Source of the DNA: Azophilus sp965247035 | GTDB lineage: Bacteria; Pseudomonadota; Gammaproteobacteria; Pseudomonadales; Azotimanducaceae | Direction: 5' to 3' | NCBI GenBank assembly: GCA_965247035.1 | Contig: CBDFGJ010000001.1 | Location: 62,001 to 126,000, forward strand | DNA: 64,000 nt | Part shown: positions 35,801 through 50,800 of the stretch, piece by piece | Layout: each line of letters starts with the position of its first letter | Position numbering within the stretch: the stretch's first letter is position 1 | Notes under the pieces: model-generated | The model's database searches: none | Told to the model about the DNA's origin: nothing | Seen by the model: only the letters and a program-made list of their open reading frames with translations | Program-made: the position numbers and the translations under genes

Positions 35801-38800
35801 GTCGGGCAACCGCTAACCGCCGGCGCCGTGACCGACCCGGATTCGCCGGCTGATGGGACGCCTGTTTCCGGCATCGCCCATCAATGGCAAAGCGCGGACG
35901 GCGGCGAGTACGCCAACATCGTCGGCGCCACCGACAGCGCCTACACGCCGGTGGAAGCCGATGCCGGCATGACCATTCGAGTCGTCGCCACTTACGCCGA
36001 CGGCCATGGCGGCGGCAAGGAAGCCACCAGCGGCCCGACCGACGCCGTGGCGCCCGCGCCCAACACCGCGCCGACCATCGCCACTGGCGATGAGGCGGTG
36101 AGCTATGACGAGAACGGCGCCGGACCGGTGGCGACCTACACCGCGAGCGACGCCGAAAGCGACACCATCACCTGGTCAGTCAGTGGCGCGGATGCGGGTT
36201 TCTTTGAGATTGATGCCGACGGCGCATTGACCTTCAAGACACCGCCGGACTTTGAAGCCAAGGCGGATGACGGCGGCGACAATGTTTATGACGTCACCGT
36301 CACCGCCACCGATGACGGCGCGCCGAATGAGGCCAGCGAACTTGACGTGGCGGTGACCGTTGGCAATGTGGACGAAGATGGCGCCATCGGCGCCATCAGC
36401 GGCACGCCCCAGGTCGGGCAACCGCTAACCGCCGGCGCCGTGACCGACCCGGATTCGCCGGCTGATGGGACGCCTGTTTCCGGCATCGCCCATCAATGGC
36501 AAAGCGCGGACGGCGGCGAGTACGCCAACATCGTCGGCGCCACCGACAGCGCCTACACGCCGGTGGAAGCCGATGCCGGCATGACCATTCGAGTCGTCGC
36601 CACTTACGCCGACGGCCATGGCGGCGGCAAGGAAGCCACCAGCGCGCCGACCGACGCCGTGGCGCCCGCGCCCAACACCGCGCCGACCATCGCCACTGGC
36701 GATGAGGCGGTGAGCTATGACGAGAACGGCGCCGGACCGGTGGCGACCTACACCGCGAGCGACGCCGAAAGCGACACCATCACCTGGTCAGTCAGTGGCG
36801 CGGATGCGGGTTTCTTTGAGATTGATGCCGACGGCGCATTGACCTTCAAGACACCGCCGGACTTTGAAGCCAAGGCGGATGACGGCGGCGACAATGTTTA
36901 TGACGTCACCGTCACCGCCACCGATGACGGCGCGCCGAATGAGGCCAGCGAACTTGACGTGGCGGTGACCGTTGGCAATGTGGACGAAGATGGCGCCATC
37001 GGCGCCATCGCCGGCACGCCCCAGGTCGGGCAACCGCTAACCGCCGGCGCCGTGACCGACCCGGATTCGCCGGCTGATGGGACGCCTGTTTCCGGCATCG
37101 CCCATCAATGGCAAAGCGCGGACGGCGGCGAGTACGCCAACATCGTCGGCGCCACCGACAGCGCCTACACGCCGGTGGAAGCCGATGCCGGCATGACCAT
37201 TCGAGTCGTCGCCACTTACGCCGACGGCCATGGCGGCGGCAAGGAAGCCACCAGCGCGCCGACCGACGCCGTGGCGCCCGCGCCCAACACCGCGCCGACC
37301 ATCGCCACTGGCGATGAGGCGGTGAGCTATGACGAGAACGGCGCCGGACCGGTGGCGACCTACACCGCGAGCGATGCCGAAAGCGACACCATCACCTGGT
37401 CAGTCAGTGGCGCGGATGCGGGTTTCTTTGAGATTGATGCCGCAAGCGGCGCATTGACCTTCAAGGCCGCGCCGGACTTTGAAGCCAAGGCGGATGACGG
37501 CGGCGACAATGTTTATGACGTCACCGTCACCGCCACCGATGACGGCGCGCCGAATGAGGCCAGCGAACTTGACGTGGCGGTGACCGTTGGCAATGTGGAC
37601 GAAGATGGCGCCATCGGCGCCATCGCCGGCACGCCCCAGGTCGGGCAACCGCTAACCGCCGGCGCCGTGACCGACCCGGATTCGCCGGCTGATGGGACGC
37701 CTGTTTCCGGCATCGCCCATCAATGGCAAAGCGCGGACGGCGGCGAGTACGCCAACATCGTCGGCGCCACCGACAGCGCCTACACGCCGGTGGAAGCCGA
37801 TGCCGGCATGACCATTCGAGTCGTCGCCACTTACGCCGACGGCCATGGCGGCGGCAAGGAAGCCACCAGCGCACCGACCGGCGCCGTGGAGGCCGAACCC
37901 GCGTCCATGGATGCGACCCTGTCGGATTTGACGATTTCGGCAGGCACCCTGGATCCGGCCTTCGAGTCTGGCACCGACGCTTACACCGTCAGCGTGGGCA
38001 ATGGGGTGGCAAGCGTTACGGTCACGCCGACCGTGACTGACACCGGCACGGCAACCGTGACTGTGGGCAAGTCGGGCGAGACCCCGGTTGCCGTTGCCAG
38101 CGGCCAAGCCAGTGGAGCGATCGCCCTGACGGTTGGCGCAAACGACATCTTGATCGAAGTCACCGCCGAGGACAGTAGCGCCCAAACCTACACCGTCACC
38201 GTGACCCGCGCCGGCAACACCGCGCCGACCATCGACTCTGGCGACGAAGCGCCGGAGTATGCCGAGAACACCGACGTGGCCATGCCAGTGGCGACCTACG
38301 CCGAGACCGATGCCGAGAACAACGACGTCACCTGGTCAATCACTGGTGGCACGGATGCGGATCTCTTTGAGATTGATGCCGCAAGCGGCGCATTGACCTT
38401 CAAGACCACGCCGAACTTTGAAGACGCGCACGGCGAGACCTACTCGATCACCATCACCGCCACGGAAACCGATGGCAACCCAAGCAACCTAGCCAGCGAA
38501 CCACTTGCGGTGACGGTGACGGTCACCGATGCGAATGATGCTGGCACGGTAGTCATCGTGGATGCAGAAGGCATGTCAGCCAGCACCCCCGGCATCGCTC
38601 GGGTCGGGCGGGAATTGACCGCCAGCATAACCGACGAGGATGGCGGGCCAAGCGACACCCTTACCCATACATGGCAAAGCAGGCCCGGCGATAGCAATAG
38701 CGATGGGGACTACGTCGACATCCAAACTGGAAACATCAAAACCTACACGCCGACGGTAAATGATGTTGACAGGGTGTTGAGGGTCGTGTCCACCTATCAG

Positions 38801-41800
38801 GACGATGCGTTTGACCTCCAAGAAACCGTCACCAGCGACCCGACCGCCGCCGTGGCACCCGCGACGATACCGGACCCGCCAACCATCATGCTGGCTATGG
38901 ACACAGGTCTTGATACCACCGATGGCATCACCAGAAATGATAAGTTCAATGTGGTTCTTGCCATCGACGCCACCTGGAAATACTCCATCAATGCCGGCGT
39001 CAATTTCACCACCGGCTTAGACACCACTTTCACCCTGCCCGAAGGCGTGTATCCCGCTGGAGAGGTGCGGGTCGTGCAGACCGTGTTGGGCACTGACTCC
39101 CCCGCCGCTTTCAACTTCGAACCGATTACCGTGGACACCACCGCACCGACCGCGACCTTCGGCGACATTATTGATGTGGTTGACATGGAGCAGACGCTCG
39201 CCATCACCTTCAACGAGCCGGTTACCAACGATTTGGCAACGACTGATTTCACTACTACCAACGCCGACCTTGCCGACGTGTCCCCCGATACCCCTGATGC
39301 CTACATTGACTCCTACACCCTCACCTATACCCCGCCGGACGAGGGCGAGGTAAGCCTGACCCTTGCCGCGGACGCAGTGACCGACCGCGCCGGCAATGCC
39401 GTTGCCGAAACCAGAGCAACCGGCACCGCCACCGCTGCCCTTGCCTTTAGCGCAGGACCCGATCTCACCAGCAGTAATGCCGGTAATTACGCCATGGAAG
39501 GCGACACCCTGACCCTGACTTTCACCGTCAATCTGGACTTGGCAAGCGACCCAAGCGTGACCATCGCCGGGCAGAGCCTCACGGCGACAAAAGGCCCTGG
39601 CGACGATTACACCGCGACCTACACGGTGGTCACGGAAGATGTTACCGACGACACCTTGGTGGCTTATAACATTGCCGAACTGGTAGCCGCCGATGATGCC
39701 GAAAATACTCTTGGCCCCGAGTCTGGCACAAGCGACATTCGAATTGATGTAACCGCGCCGACCGTGACCCTCGGCACCATTGACGCAGGTGTGATTGGCA
39801 CGGCGCAGGAGCACGACATCACCTTCTCCGAGGCGGTGACCGGTTTGACGGAGGATGATTTCTCCGCCTCCACCGAGGCCACGGTGACTGGCGTGACCGG
39901 CACCGGCGCCACCTACACCATCACCTTCACACCGGGAGAGGCGAACTTCACCCTGACCCTTACCGTGGACAGCGTGGCCGACATCGCCGGCAACACCGGT
40001 CCCGACGAGGCAGCGACCGCAACCGGCACCGCCACTGAACCCGCGTCCACGGATGCGACTCTGTCGGATTTGGCCATTGCCGATGGCGGTAACGACGTGG
40101 CTCTGACGCCCGACTTTGCTGCGAACAACTTGCCTTACACCGCCGGCGTGGCGACTGGGGTGACCAGCGTTACGGTGACGCCGACCGTGACCGACACCGA
40201 CAAGGCAAGCGTGACTGTGGACGGCGTTACTGTTGCCAGCGGCATGCCCAGTGGACTGATTGCCTTGGATCTTGGCAATAACACCATCACCATCATCGTC
40301 ACCGCCGAGAACGGCACTAGCATCCAAACCTACACCGTCACCCTTGCCCGTGCCGTTCCCCCACTCGGCATTGACCTGGCGGAGGACACGGGTCGCTCAG
40401 ATTCAGACCGCATCACCCGCAATAGAAATATAGAGGTTACGCTGCACGCCGATTTTGATAACGACAGGGATTCTTGGGAATGGTCTGAAGATAGTGGCAA
40501 CGCCCCTACCACTGGCAGCAACACCGACCGTGATTTCAGCTTGAGTGATACCCAAGAAAGATATGGAGACAATAGGGTGGGAGCCCGCCAGACAGTGAAT
40601 GGCGTTACTTCCGAGTTTGCCGGGCTTGCCGCGTTTGGCCATGATTCCGTGTCGCCAAACATTAACCTGAATGGTCAGTTCGTCACCATACCGGCGGGTG
40701 TTGCCTACAAGATCGGTGACGGTGACCCGGCAACCACCACAGATATTTTTGATGGAGCCGATTTCAACAACGCCTTCATTGTGGTTACCAGTTCCACATT
40801 CGACTTTGACAATCCGGTTCCGGCTTCGGGTAGTTATACCCTTACCTACAATGCGATGGACCGCGCCGGCAATGCCGCCTCGGCGATAAACCGCTTCGTC
40901 ACCGTGGAAGCGGCAAACACGCCGCCGACGGCAGATGCCGGGGACGATGTTACTGCGGTTGCCGGCACGCCCGTGACCCTGAACGGCACCCTTAGCAGCG
41001 ACGTCGGTGGCACTATTGAGAGGTATGTCTGGAAACACACCTTGACCGGTACTGCCGAGCCCGCCACGCCAATCATCTTGGACGAGATCGCCAGCCCGAC
41101 CTTCACGCCGACTGCGGCGGGGGTTTATACCTTTGAACTGATCGTCACCGATAATGAGGGTGCCGCCAGTGCCGCCGACACGGTAGTCATCACCGTGCAG
41201 GAAGCCCTTGCCTTTATGACAGCGCCCGCGCTTATTACCAGCAACACCAGCACAGATCGCGCCAAAGAAGGCGACACCCTGACCCTGACCTTCACCGTCA
41301 ATCTGGACTTGGCAAGCGACCCAAGCGTGACCATCGCCGGGCAGAGCCTCACGGCGACAGCCCCTGACAGTGACAATGTGTATACCGCGGCATACACGGT
41401 GAACGCGGCGCAGGTTATGGATATAGATGGCGCGTTGGCAATGTATGCCACTGCCGAAATGGCCGCCGATGGTAATCCCGACAATACGCTTGCTCCCACT
41501 ACTGCAGAAAGCACGATTCGAATTGATGTAACCGCACCGAGCATCACCCTGACTGGTGGCGACGCGCCTATCCTTCTGACTGTGGGCAATGCCTACACAG
41601 AGCAGGGTGCCACCGCCACGGATAATGTGGATGCCAGTGTCCCCACGCCCACCCAGAGTGGCGCAGTGGACATCGACACCTCCAGCGACTACACGATTAC
41701 CTACACCGCCACCGACCGCGCCGGCAATGTCGCCACGCGGACCCGCACCGTCACCGTGAGCGAGCCGGCACCGTCCACGGATGCGACCTTGTCAACTCTG

Positions 41801-44800
41801 ACGATTTCGCAAGGCACCCTGGACCCGCCCTTCGCGTCTGGCACCGACGCTTACGCCGTCAGCGTGGGCAATGGGGTGGCAAGCGTTACGGTAACGCCGA
41901 CCACGACTGACGACAACGCAACGGTGACCGTGGACGGCGTTGCTGCTACCAGCGGCCAAGCCTCCGAAGCGATCACCCTGACGGTTGGTGCAAACAACAT
42001 CATCACCATTGAGGTCACCGCCGAGGATAGCAGCGCCCAAACCTACATCGTCACCGTGACCCGCGCCGCCAACACCGCGCCGGCAATCACCAGAACCGCG
42101 GGCGATGAGACGGTGAGCTATGACGAGAACGGCGCCGGACCGGTGGCGGACTACGGCGCGACCGATGTCGAAAACGACACCATCACCTGGTCACTCAGCG
42201 GAACGGATGTGGGTTTGTTTGCGATTGGTGCCACAACCGGCGTCTTGACCTTCAACGCACCGCCGGACTATGAAATGCCAACCGATGACGGTGGCAACCG
42301 TGTTTATGACATCACCATCACCGCCACCGATGACGGCACGCCGAGCGGAACCAGCGAACCACTTGATGTGGCGGTGACGGTCACCAATGTGGATGAAGAT
42401 GGCGCCATCAGCGACATCACCGGCACGCCCCAGGTCGGGCAGGAATTGGCCGCCGGCGCCGTGACCGACCCGGATGGCGAAGTGTCCGGCACCACCCATC
42501 AATGGCGACGTTCGCCGTCCGACAGCAACGACTACACCGACATCGGCAGCGCCACCGACAGCACCTACACGCCGATGGAAGCCGATGTCGGCATGACCAT
42601 TCGAGTCGTCGCCACTTACACCGACGGTCATGGTGGCGGCAAGGAAGCCACCAGCGGCCCGACCGAAGCCGTGATTGCCGCGCCCAAAGGGTTGACTGCG
42701 GTGATCCTAACGGATAATAACAACAACGATGTCCCGTTGACTATGGCATTCGACCCCGACGTAGACGTATATACGGCGATTGCGCAGCGCGATGCGACCG
42801 CGGTCACGATCGCGCTGTCCCTTATCGAAGGGTTTGTTGCGGCTCAAGCCAACCCCGATGGCGTATATCAATTCACAGGCGACCCGCCAAGAATTCGAAT
42901 TGATCTTGAAGTTAGCCAAACGGGCGGCAGCGCGTCTGAACGCTACATCTTCGTTATCGTCCGCGCCCCGCCGCCACCGACCATCGCCCTGGATATGGAC
43001 ACCGGCACTAATGACAGCGATGGCATCACCAGCAATGGCTTGGTGAATGTGACGCTGGTGACCGATTTTGATTCCAGCAGGGATGCTTGGCATTACTCCA
43101 TCGATGGCAGTGACCCCGACACCGTCGGCACCAACCCCGGCACCGGCACCGCCGCCAGTTTCACATTGAATACAGACGGCGACCATCAATTACGCGTCCG
43201 CCAGACCCGCCAGACCCGCCAGACCGGTGCCGGTGATGGCACCATCTTCATCCACAGTGATGGTGATGCCATGTCTGCTGTCGCCTCTTTGGCAGTAACG
43301 CTGGACACCACCGCGCCGACCGTGGTCGAGTTCCCCGATCTGGGCGAACCCACGGTTAATGAACCGGCAAACGTGGAGATCACCTTCTCCGAGGTGGTGG
43401 CTGACTTCGATAACATGGACATCACTGGCGCCACAGCGATAATGGTTGCCGGCTCCGGCGACCAAACCACCTACACCGTCACCTATACCCCGATCACGGC
43501 GGGCGCGGTAACCCTGACCCTTGCCGCCAACGCAGTGTCCGACCTCGCCGGCAACACCGCTCCCGCGACTAACGAGACCGCATCCGGCACCGCGGAGGCT
43601 GCGGCAACCGAAACCACTACCAATCCACGCATCACCGCCACCATGACCATCCCCGGTCTCACCATCGCCGAGTTTGATAGGAACGATTTCATCACGAGCA
43701 TGGCGACCTTCTTGAACGTGAATGCCGCCAATGTGCACATCCTCAGTATCGCCGCTGGTAGCGTAATCGTTGATTATGAAATAGTAGCTAACACAGCGGC
43801 CGAATTGAATACGCCGGCAATGAGGTTGACTGCCGCTAACGCGGCGCAGTTACGCACGGCCAGCGGGCAAAGTATCCCCGCCACCGCCGAGGTAAGCACC
43901 ACCGTGGCAAGGCAGGATGCGGACGAACCCGCGGACGCCACCGCACCGACCATCGCCCTGGCTGCGGACACCGGCGATGCCGACGATGATGGCATCACCA
44001 GCAATGGCTTGGTGAATGTGGCTCTGGCGAGCGATTTTGATCCGAACAGGTCCCCCAACGCGGACACCTGGCAATACTCCACCGATGGCAATGACCCCGG
44101 CACCGCCGGCACCAACCCCGATTCCGGCACCGCCGCCAGTTTTGATTTGGGCGAAGCGGGCTTGGACTTGGCAGACGGCACCTATCAAATCCGCGTCCAC
44201 CAGACCATTGATGGCGCCGTGTCTGCTGTCGCCTCTTTGGCGGTAACGCTGGACACCACCGCACCGACGGTGGACTTCCGCGTAGACGATGTGGAGCCCG
44301 GTGTGGTTGACGTCTTGCAGAACCACAACATCGCCTTCTCCGAGGCGGTAACCGATTTGGCGACAGATGGTATTTCCGGTTCCACGGGCGCCGCAGTGGC
44401 GCTCGTGAGCGGTAGCGGTAGTGATTACATCATCTCCATCACTCCGAGCGGCACAAGCTACACCTTGATCCTTACCGCCAACGCAGTAACCGACCTCGCC
44501 GGCAACCCCAATGCCGAGGCGAGGGTATCCGTAGACGGCAAAGTAAACCGACTGCCGGTTGCCAACGCCGGACCCAATCAACTTGATGCGGTTACCGACA
44601 TGCAAGTAACTCTGGACGGTTCCGGCAGCACCGACGACGATAGCGGTGATGATCTGACATACTCCTGGGTGCATACCTCGACCAATGGCAACCCGCCGGC
44701 CATTCCTGTGGAGATTACCGAGGACGGCGCCGCTGAAGACGACACCGACACCCCGGGCGCGGCCTTCACGCCCACGGCGGAGGGGACTTATACCTTCACC

Positions 44801-47800
44801 CTGACCGTCACCGATAAATTCGCTGCTCGACCGGCAAGCGACACCGACGAGGTGGAGATCACCGTGCAGGATGCCCCTGCCCTTGACTTTGCCGAGGATG
44901 GGAGACCCGTGCTCACCAGCAATGGCGCGACGGTAGATGGCGTAACCTACGCCATGGACGGCAACGAGTTGATCCTGACCTTCACCGTCAATCAGGCATT
45001 GGCAAGCGCCCCAACCGTGACCATCGCCGGGCTGGCTGCCACGGTGGAAAAAGGCGATGGCGATGACAACTATGAATACACCGCGACCTACACGGTGGTC
45101 GCGGTAGATGTTACCGACGACACCTTGGTGGGTTATAACATTGCCGAAATGGTAGCCGCCGCCGGTAATGCCGAAAATACTTTTGGCCCGGTGGCTGACA
45201 CAAGCGACATTCGAATTGATGTAACCGCGCCGACCGTGACCGACTTCGGCGACATTGGCGGTTTGGCTACTGCTACGCGGATGACCAACCTCACCTTCTC
45301 CGAGCCGGTAACCGGCTTGGAAGTGAGTAATTTCGACGATGGCAGCGACTTCAGGGTGAGTGCCGTTACCCCGTCCAGCGGCTTCAACACCGTCTATACC
45401 ATCACCTTCACCACGGGAGACGCATCCTCCGACCTGATCCTTAACGCCAACGCAGTAACCGACCGGGCAGGTAACGTCTCGGAAGGGATAACGCGCAACG
45501 TCATATCAAACTATCCGCCGACTGCCGATGCCGGAGACGATGCTGATGCAGTTGCCGACATGCCCGTGACTCTGGACGGCTCTGGTAGCGACGATGGCGA
45601 TGGTCACACGTTGACATACGCATGGGAACATACCTTGACCGATGGCGGCGCGCCCGACCCGGCAATCACCTTGACCGAGGACGGCACCGCTGCTGACGAC
45701 CCCGCCACCCCGACCGCGGTCTTCACGCCCACGGCGGCCGGGGCTTATACCTTCACCTTGACCGTTGCCGATGATTTCGACCCCCCGGCAAGCGACAGCG
45801 ACACGGTAGTCATCACCGTGACCGAACCGGCCGACACCACCCCTCCGACGGTGACCCTCGGCACCATTGACGAAGGCGTGATTGGCACACCACAGCAATA
45901 CACCATCACCTTCTCCGAGCCGGTGAGCGGTTTGGATGTGGATGATTTCGGCGGTTCCGAAGATGTTACGGTGAATAGTGTGACCCCGGCCAGCGGCCCC
46001 AGCACCACCTACACCATCAGCATCACCCCGATCGCGATAGCCTTCGACCTGCTTCTTGCCGCCGACAGCGTGATGGACACCGCGACCGCCCCGAACACGG
46101 GTCCCGAGAACGCGGCGAGCGCGAGCGGCACCGCCACCGTCGTCCTTGCCTTTGCCGCAGGCGGTTCGCCCGCGCTGGCTACCAACAACACCGACGCACA
46201 ACGCGCCAAAGAAGGCGACATCCTGACCCTGGCCTTCACCGTCAATCAGGCATTGGCAAGCGCCCCGGTCGTTACCATCGCCGGGCGGAGCATCACGGCG
46301 ACAAAAGGCAGTGGCAATGATTACACCGCGACCTACACGGTGGCCACGTCAGAGGTTACTGACGGCGCGCTGGTGAGTTATAGCACTGGCACGCTGACAG
46401 CCGCCGGACCCGCCGGCAATACCGCAGAGGTGAATGGCGAGAGTGCGATTCGAATTGATTTGACCGCGCCAACCATCACCCTGACTGGTGGCGACGCGCC
46501 TATCCTTCTGACTGTGGGCGGGACGTACACAGAGCAGGGCGCCACCGCCACGGATAATGTGGATGCCAGTGTCCCCACGCCCACCCCGAGTGGCGCAGTG
46601 GACACCAACACCCCCAGCGACTACACGATCACCTACACCGCCACCGACCGCGCCGGCAATGTCGCCACGCGGACCCGCACCGTCACCGTGGAAGCGCGCG
46701 CCAACACCGCGCCGAGAATCACGGCTGGCAATGCTGCACCGAATTATGCCGAGAACGCCGGCGAAGCAGTGGAGACCTACGCCGCGACTGCGACTGGTAG
46801 CAGGACGATTGCCGGTTACGCCCTCGGCGGACCCGATGCGACTGCCTTCTCCATCACTAACGCTGGCGTCTTGACCTTCAAGACCCCGCCGAACTTTGAG
46901 TCGCCGACCGATGCCGGCACCGACAACGATTATGAAATCACCATCACCGCCACCGATGACGCGAGCGAGACCAGCGACGCAGTTGCGGTAACGGTGAGGG
47001 TTGCCAATGCGGAAGATGCCGGAAGCGTCAACGCCATCAGCGGCACCGCGCAGGTCGGCGAGACCCTGACTGCCGGCGACACGGTAACCGACGAGGATGG
47101 CGCGATTGCCATCACCGGCCATCAATGGCAACGCGGGAACGCGGTGGGTGAAGGCAATACCGACATAGATAGTGCTGACCAACCTACCTACGATGTGGTG
47201 GTTGCCGATCTCGGAGCCACCCTGCGCGTGGTGGTCTCTTATACCGATGGTTTTGGCGGCAACACCGACACCGCCACCAGCGAATCGACCGAAGTGGTTA
47301 TGCCCGCACCGGCGCCGGGCGATTTTGAACTTACCGCAGGAGAGATCACTGCCACATCTATTACGATTACATGGGAGGCAGTAGAGGGTGCCAATAGATA
47401 CACTTTGTTTAGAGATAATACGTCGCTAGCAAATTTTGGTGGTCCAGCATCCTCCTACACCCACACTGATAATGACCTGACTCCCGAAACACCCTACACT
47501 TATCGCGTCGACGCAAGTCACCGAGAAACTAGGCGGCCTTTCCTACTTACTCCAATAGGCTCTGCTAATTTGGTTGTATCAACACAGTCAATCCCGAGCC
47601 CCCCAATCACCGGTCTGGTCGTCGATGTGCTGACGACGCCCGGCATGACCACTCTGTCTTGGGATGCCTACGAGTATCTTGACGGTGACGGGGCAATGCA
47701 GACCTACAACGGGGCATACGTCATTGAAAGTGCCAGCAACGCAAACGAGGATCCGGGGACCGATCCCTCGTTATTTGTTTTTGCCGATGATGAAACCACT

Positions 47801-50800
47801 GCCGCTGGCGCCGCTACCTATACCTGGGATGCCAACATTACGACTAAAGTCTATAGAGTCAGAATTGACGACCCGACTGACGATACTGGCGCCACCAAAA
47901 TATACAGCACCCTCCTGCCGGGCGCCCAGTTGTTTAAGGCAACCAATCGCGATAGCACGGAGCCGGCGAATGAGGTTCTTACCTACGATGTGGATGCAAC
48001 GGGTGGCACCATAGACTTCCAATACATCCCGCCTGGTGGTGCCGCCAACGTCCCGGCTTCCCATGTTGCCGCGCCCGGTGTCTTGACCTCATTGGCGAGC
48101 ACCGCCACCGCCAACAGCGGCACGGTGAGGGTGCGCTCAACGGACCGACTATACCGACAACATCCGACCGATCAGAAAAGGACGACACCCTACCTATGTC
48201 GCCTGGACGGCGATATAAACGACGGGACTATAGTGCGTGAAGTCATCTACACCCCGCCTGCTAGCGCGGCCGGCGGCACCGAAGACACCTTTACGGTGCG
48301 GGTGCAGAAGCTCTTTATTCAACTCAGGCCGGAAACCAGAAAAGTCACCCCGCAAGGTCAGGCAATTGACGTGAACTGTTACGCCGACGGCGCGCCGGAG
48401 ACGAAAACCATCACCCTCCAGTTGCTGCAGGCGGCACCGACTGCCGAAGCGGGAGACCCACAAACCGTAGTTGCCGGCATGGAAGTGACCCTGGACGGCT
48501 CCCGCAGCAGCGACACCGATGGCACTATCGCGAGTTATGCTTGGACGCATACCATGACCGATGATGCCGCGACCACGCCTGAAACGGCAATCACCTTGAC
48601 CGGTGGCGACACCGTCGCCCCGACCTTCACCGCACCGGATGCCGCTACGACGCTGGTCTTCAGCCTGACCGTCACCGATGATGACGGCGCCAGCAGCGCC
48701 GCCGACACGGTAGTCATCACCGTAACCGGGGCGGACGTGACCCTGCCGGCGACACCGACCATTGCCCTGGCGACGGACACCGGTGCCGATAGCGATGGCG
48801 TCACCAATAATGGCTTGGTCAATGTGACTGGTCTGGTCACTGGCGCCACCTGGAAACACATCATCAACGGCACACCCAGCGCAGACTTTGATTCCGCCAC
48901 CACCACCACCTTCACCCTGCTCGAAAACGTGTATGCCAGTGAAGATGTGCAGGTCGTGCAGACCGTGAACGGTGTGGACTCCGCGGCCGCCACCTTTGCC
49001 ATGCAGATTACCGTGGACACCACCGCGCCGACCGTGGCGACCTTTGACATCATTGACGTCCAAGGCACGGTTGGCACGTCGCAGACGCACCCCATCACCT
49101 TCTCCGAAGCGGTAACTGGTTTGGAAGCGGCTGATTTCACCGTTTCCAGCCGCATTGCGCCGCCCGATGGTGACATCGAGGTGGATAGGGTGACCGACTC
49201 CGGCGACCAGACCACCTACACCATTACCTTCACCCCGGCCGTGCCCACGGTAGCCTTCAGCCTGACCCTTCCCATAAACAGCGTGGCCGACATCGCCGGC
49301 AACCCCGGTCCCGCCGAGGTAGCGACCATAACTGGCGCCGCCGCCGCAGCCGCGTCCACGGATGCGACTCTGTCAACTCTGACGATTTCGGACGGCGCCT
49401 TGTCGCCCGCCTTCGTGTCTACTACCGGTGCTTACACCGCCAGCGTGGGCAATGATGTGGCAAGCGTTACGGTAACGCCGACCACGACTGACGACAGCGC
49501 AACCGTGACTGTGGGCGGCAATACGGTTGTCAGCGGCGAAGTCTCCGAAGCGATTCCCCTGGCCCCGGGTGCCGCCACCGACATCACCATCATCGTCACC
49601 GCCGAGGACACCACTAGCACCCAAACCTACACCGTCGTCGTGACCCGCGCCGCCAACACCGCGCCGGTGATAGACACTGCGGATGCGGCGGTGAATTATG
49701 CCGAGAACACTCCTATCGCGACCGCGGTGGCGACCTACACCGCGACCGATGCCGAGAGCGACACCATCACCTGGTCAGTCGGTGGCGGCACGGATGCGGC
49801 ATTGTTTGCGATTGATGCGGATGGCGTATTGACTTTCAAGGCTTCGCCGAACTTTGAAGTACCGACCGATGACGATGGCGGCAACGATTATGAAATCACC
49901 ATCACCGCCACCGATGACGGCGCGCCGAGCGCGCCGAGCGACGCGCTGGCGGTAACGGTGAGGGTTACCAATGTGGATGAGGCGGGTGCCATCAGCGACA
50001 TCAGCGGCACCGCGCAGGTCGGCGAGGAATTGACCGCCGGCACGGTAACCGACGCGGATTCGCCGGCTGATGTGGATGTTGGCACCATCACCTATCAATG
50101 GCAAGGTTCGCCGTCCGACAGCAGCGACTACACCAACATCATCGGTGCTGACCAAGGCGCCTACACGCCGGATGTTGATGATGTCGGCAGGACCATTCAA
50201 GTCATCGCCACTTACACCGATGGTCATGGTAGCGGTAAAGAAGCCACCAGCAACCCGACCGAGGCCGTGCAGGCCGCGACCCCGACCATACCGACTGTGG
50301 TGCCACCAGCAACGCCGATAGTATTTGCCGAGAATGATACGGCAACAGTGCACCCCTTCAGCGCGACCCCAACTGGCAGCAGGACGATTGCCAGTTTCGC
50401 CCTCGGCGGGGCCGGAGCGGATGAGAATCTCTTCGATCTTACCAGTGGCGGCGTCTTGACCTTCAGCACCCCGCCGGACTTTGAGGTGCCGACCGATGCC
50501 AACACCGACAACGATTATGAAATCACCATCACCGCCACCGACAGCGAGGGCGAAACCAGCGACGCAGTTGCGGTGACGGTGAGGGTTGCCAATGCGGAAG
50601 ATGCCGGCAGCGTCAGCGCCATCACCGGCACCGCCCAGGTTGGCGAGACCCTGACTGCCGGCACCGTGGTAACCGACGAGGATAGCGCGGACACGATTGC
50701 CATCACCGGCCATCAATGGCAACGCGGGGATGCGGCGGGTGACAACAATACCGACATAGATGGCGCAACCGGCAATACCTACGAGGTGGTGGTTGCTGAT

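Noticed and set aside
33614..37900. Tandem repeats considered as a CRISPR array or satellite DNA
   Set aside because: Units are 612 bp, contiguous without spacers, in frame and encode folded domains.
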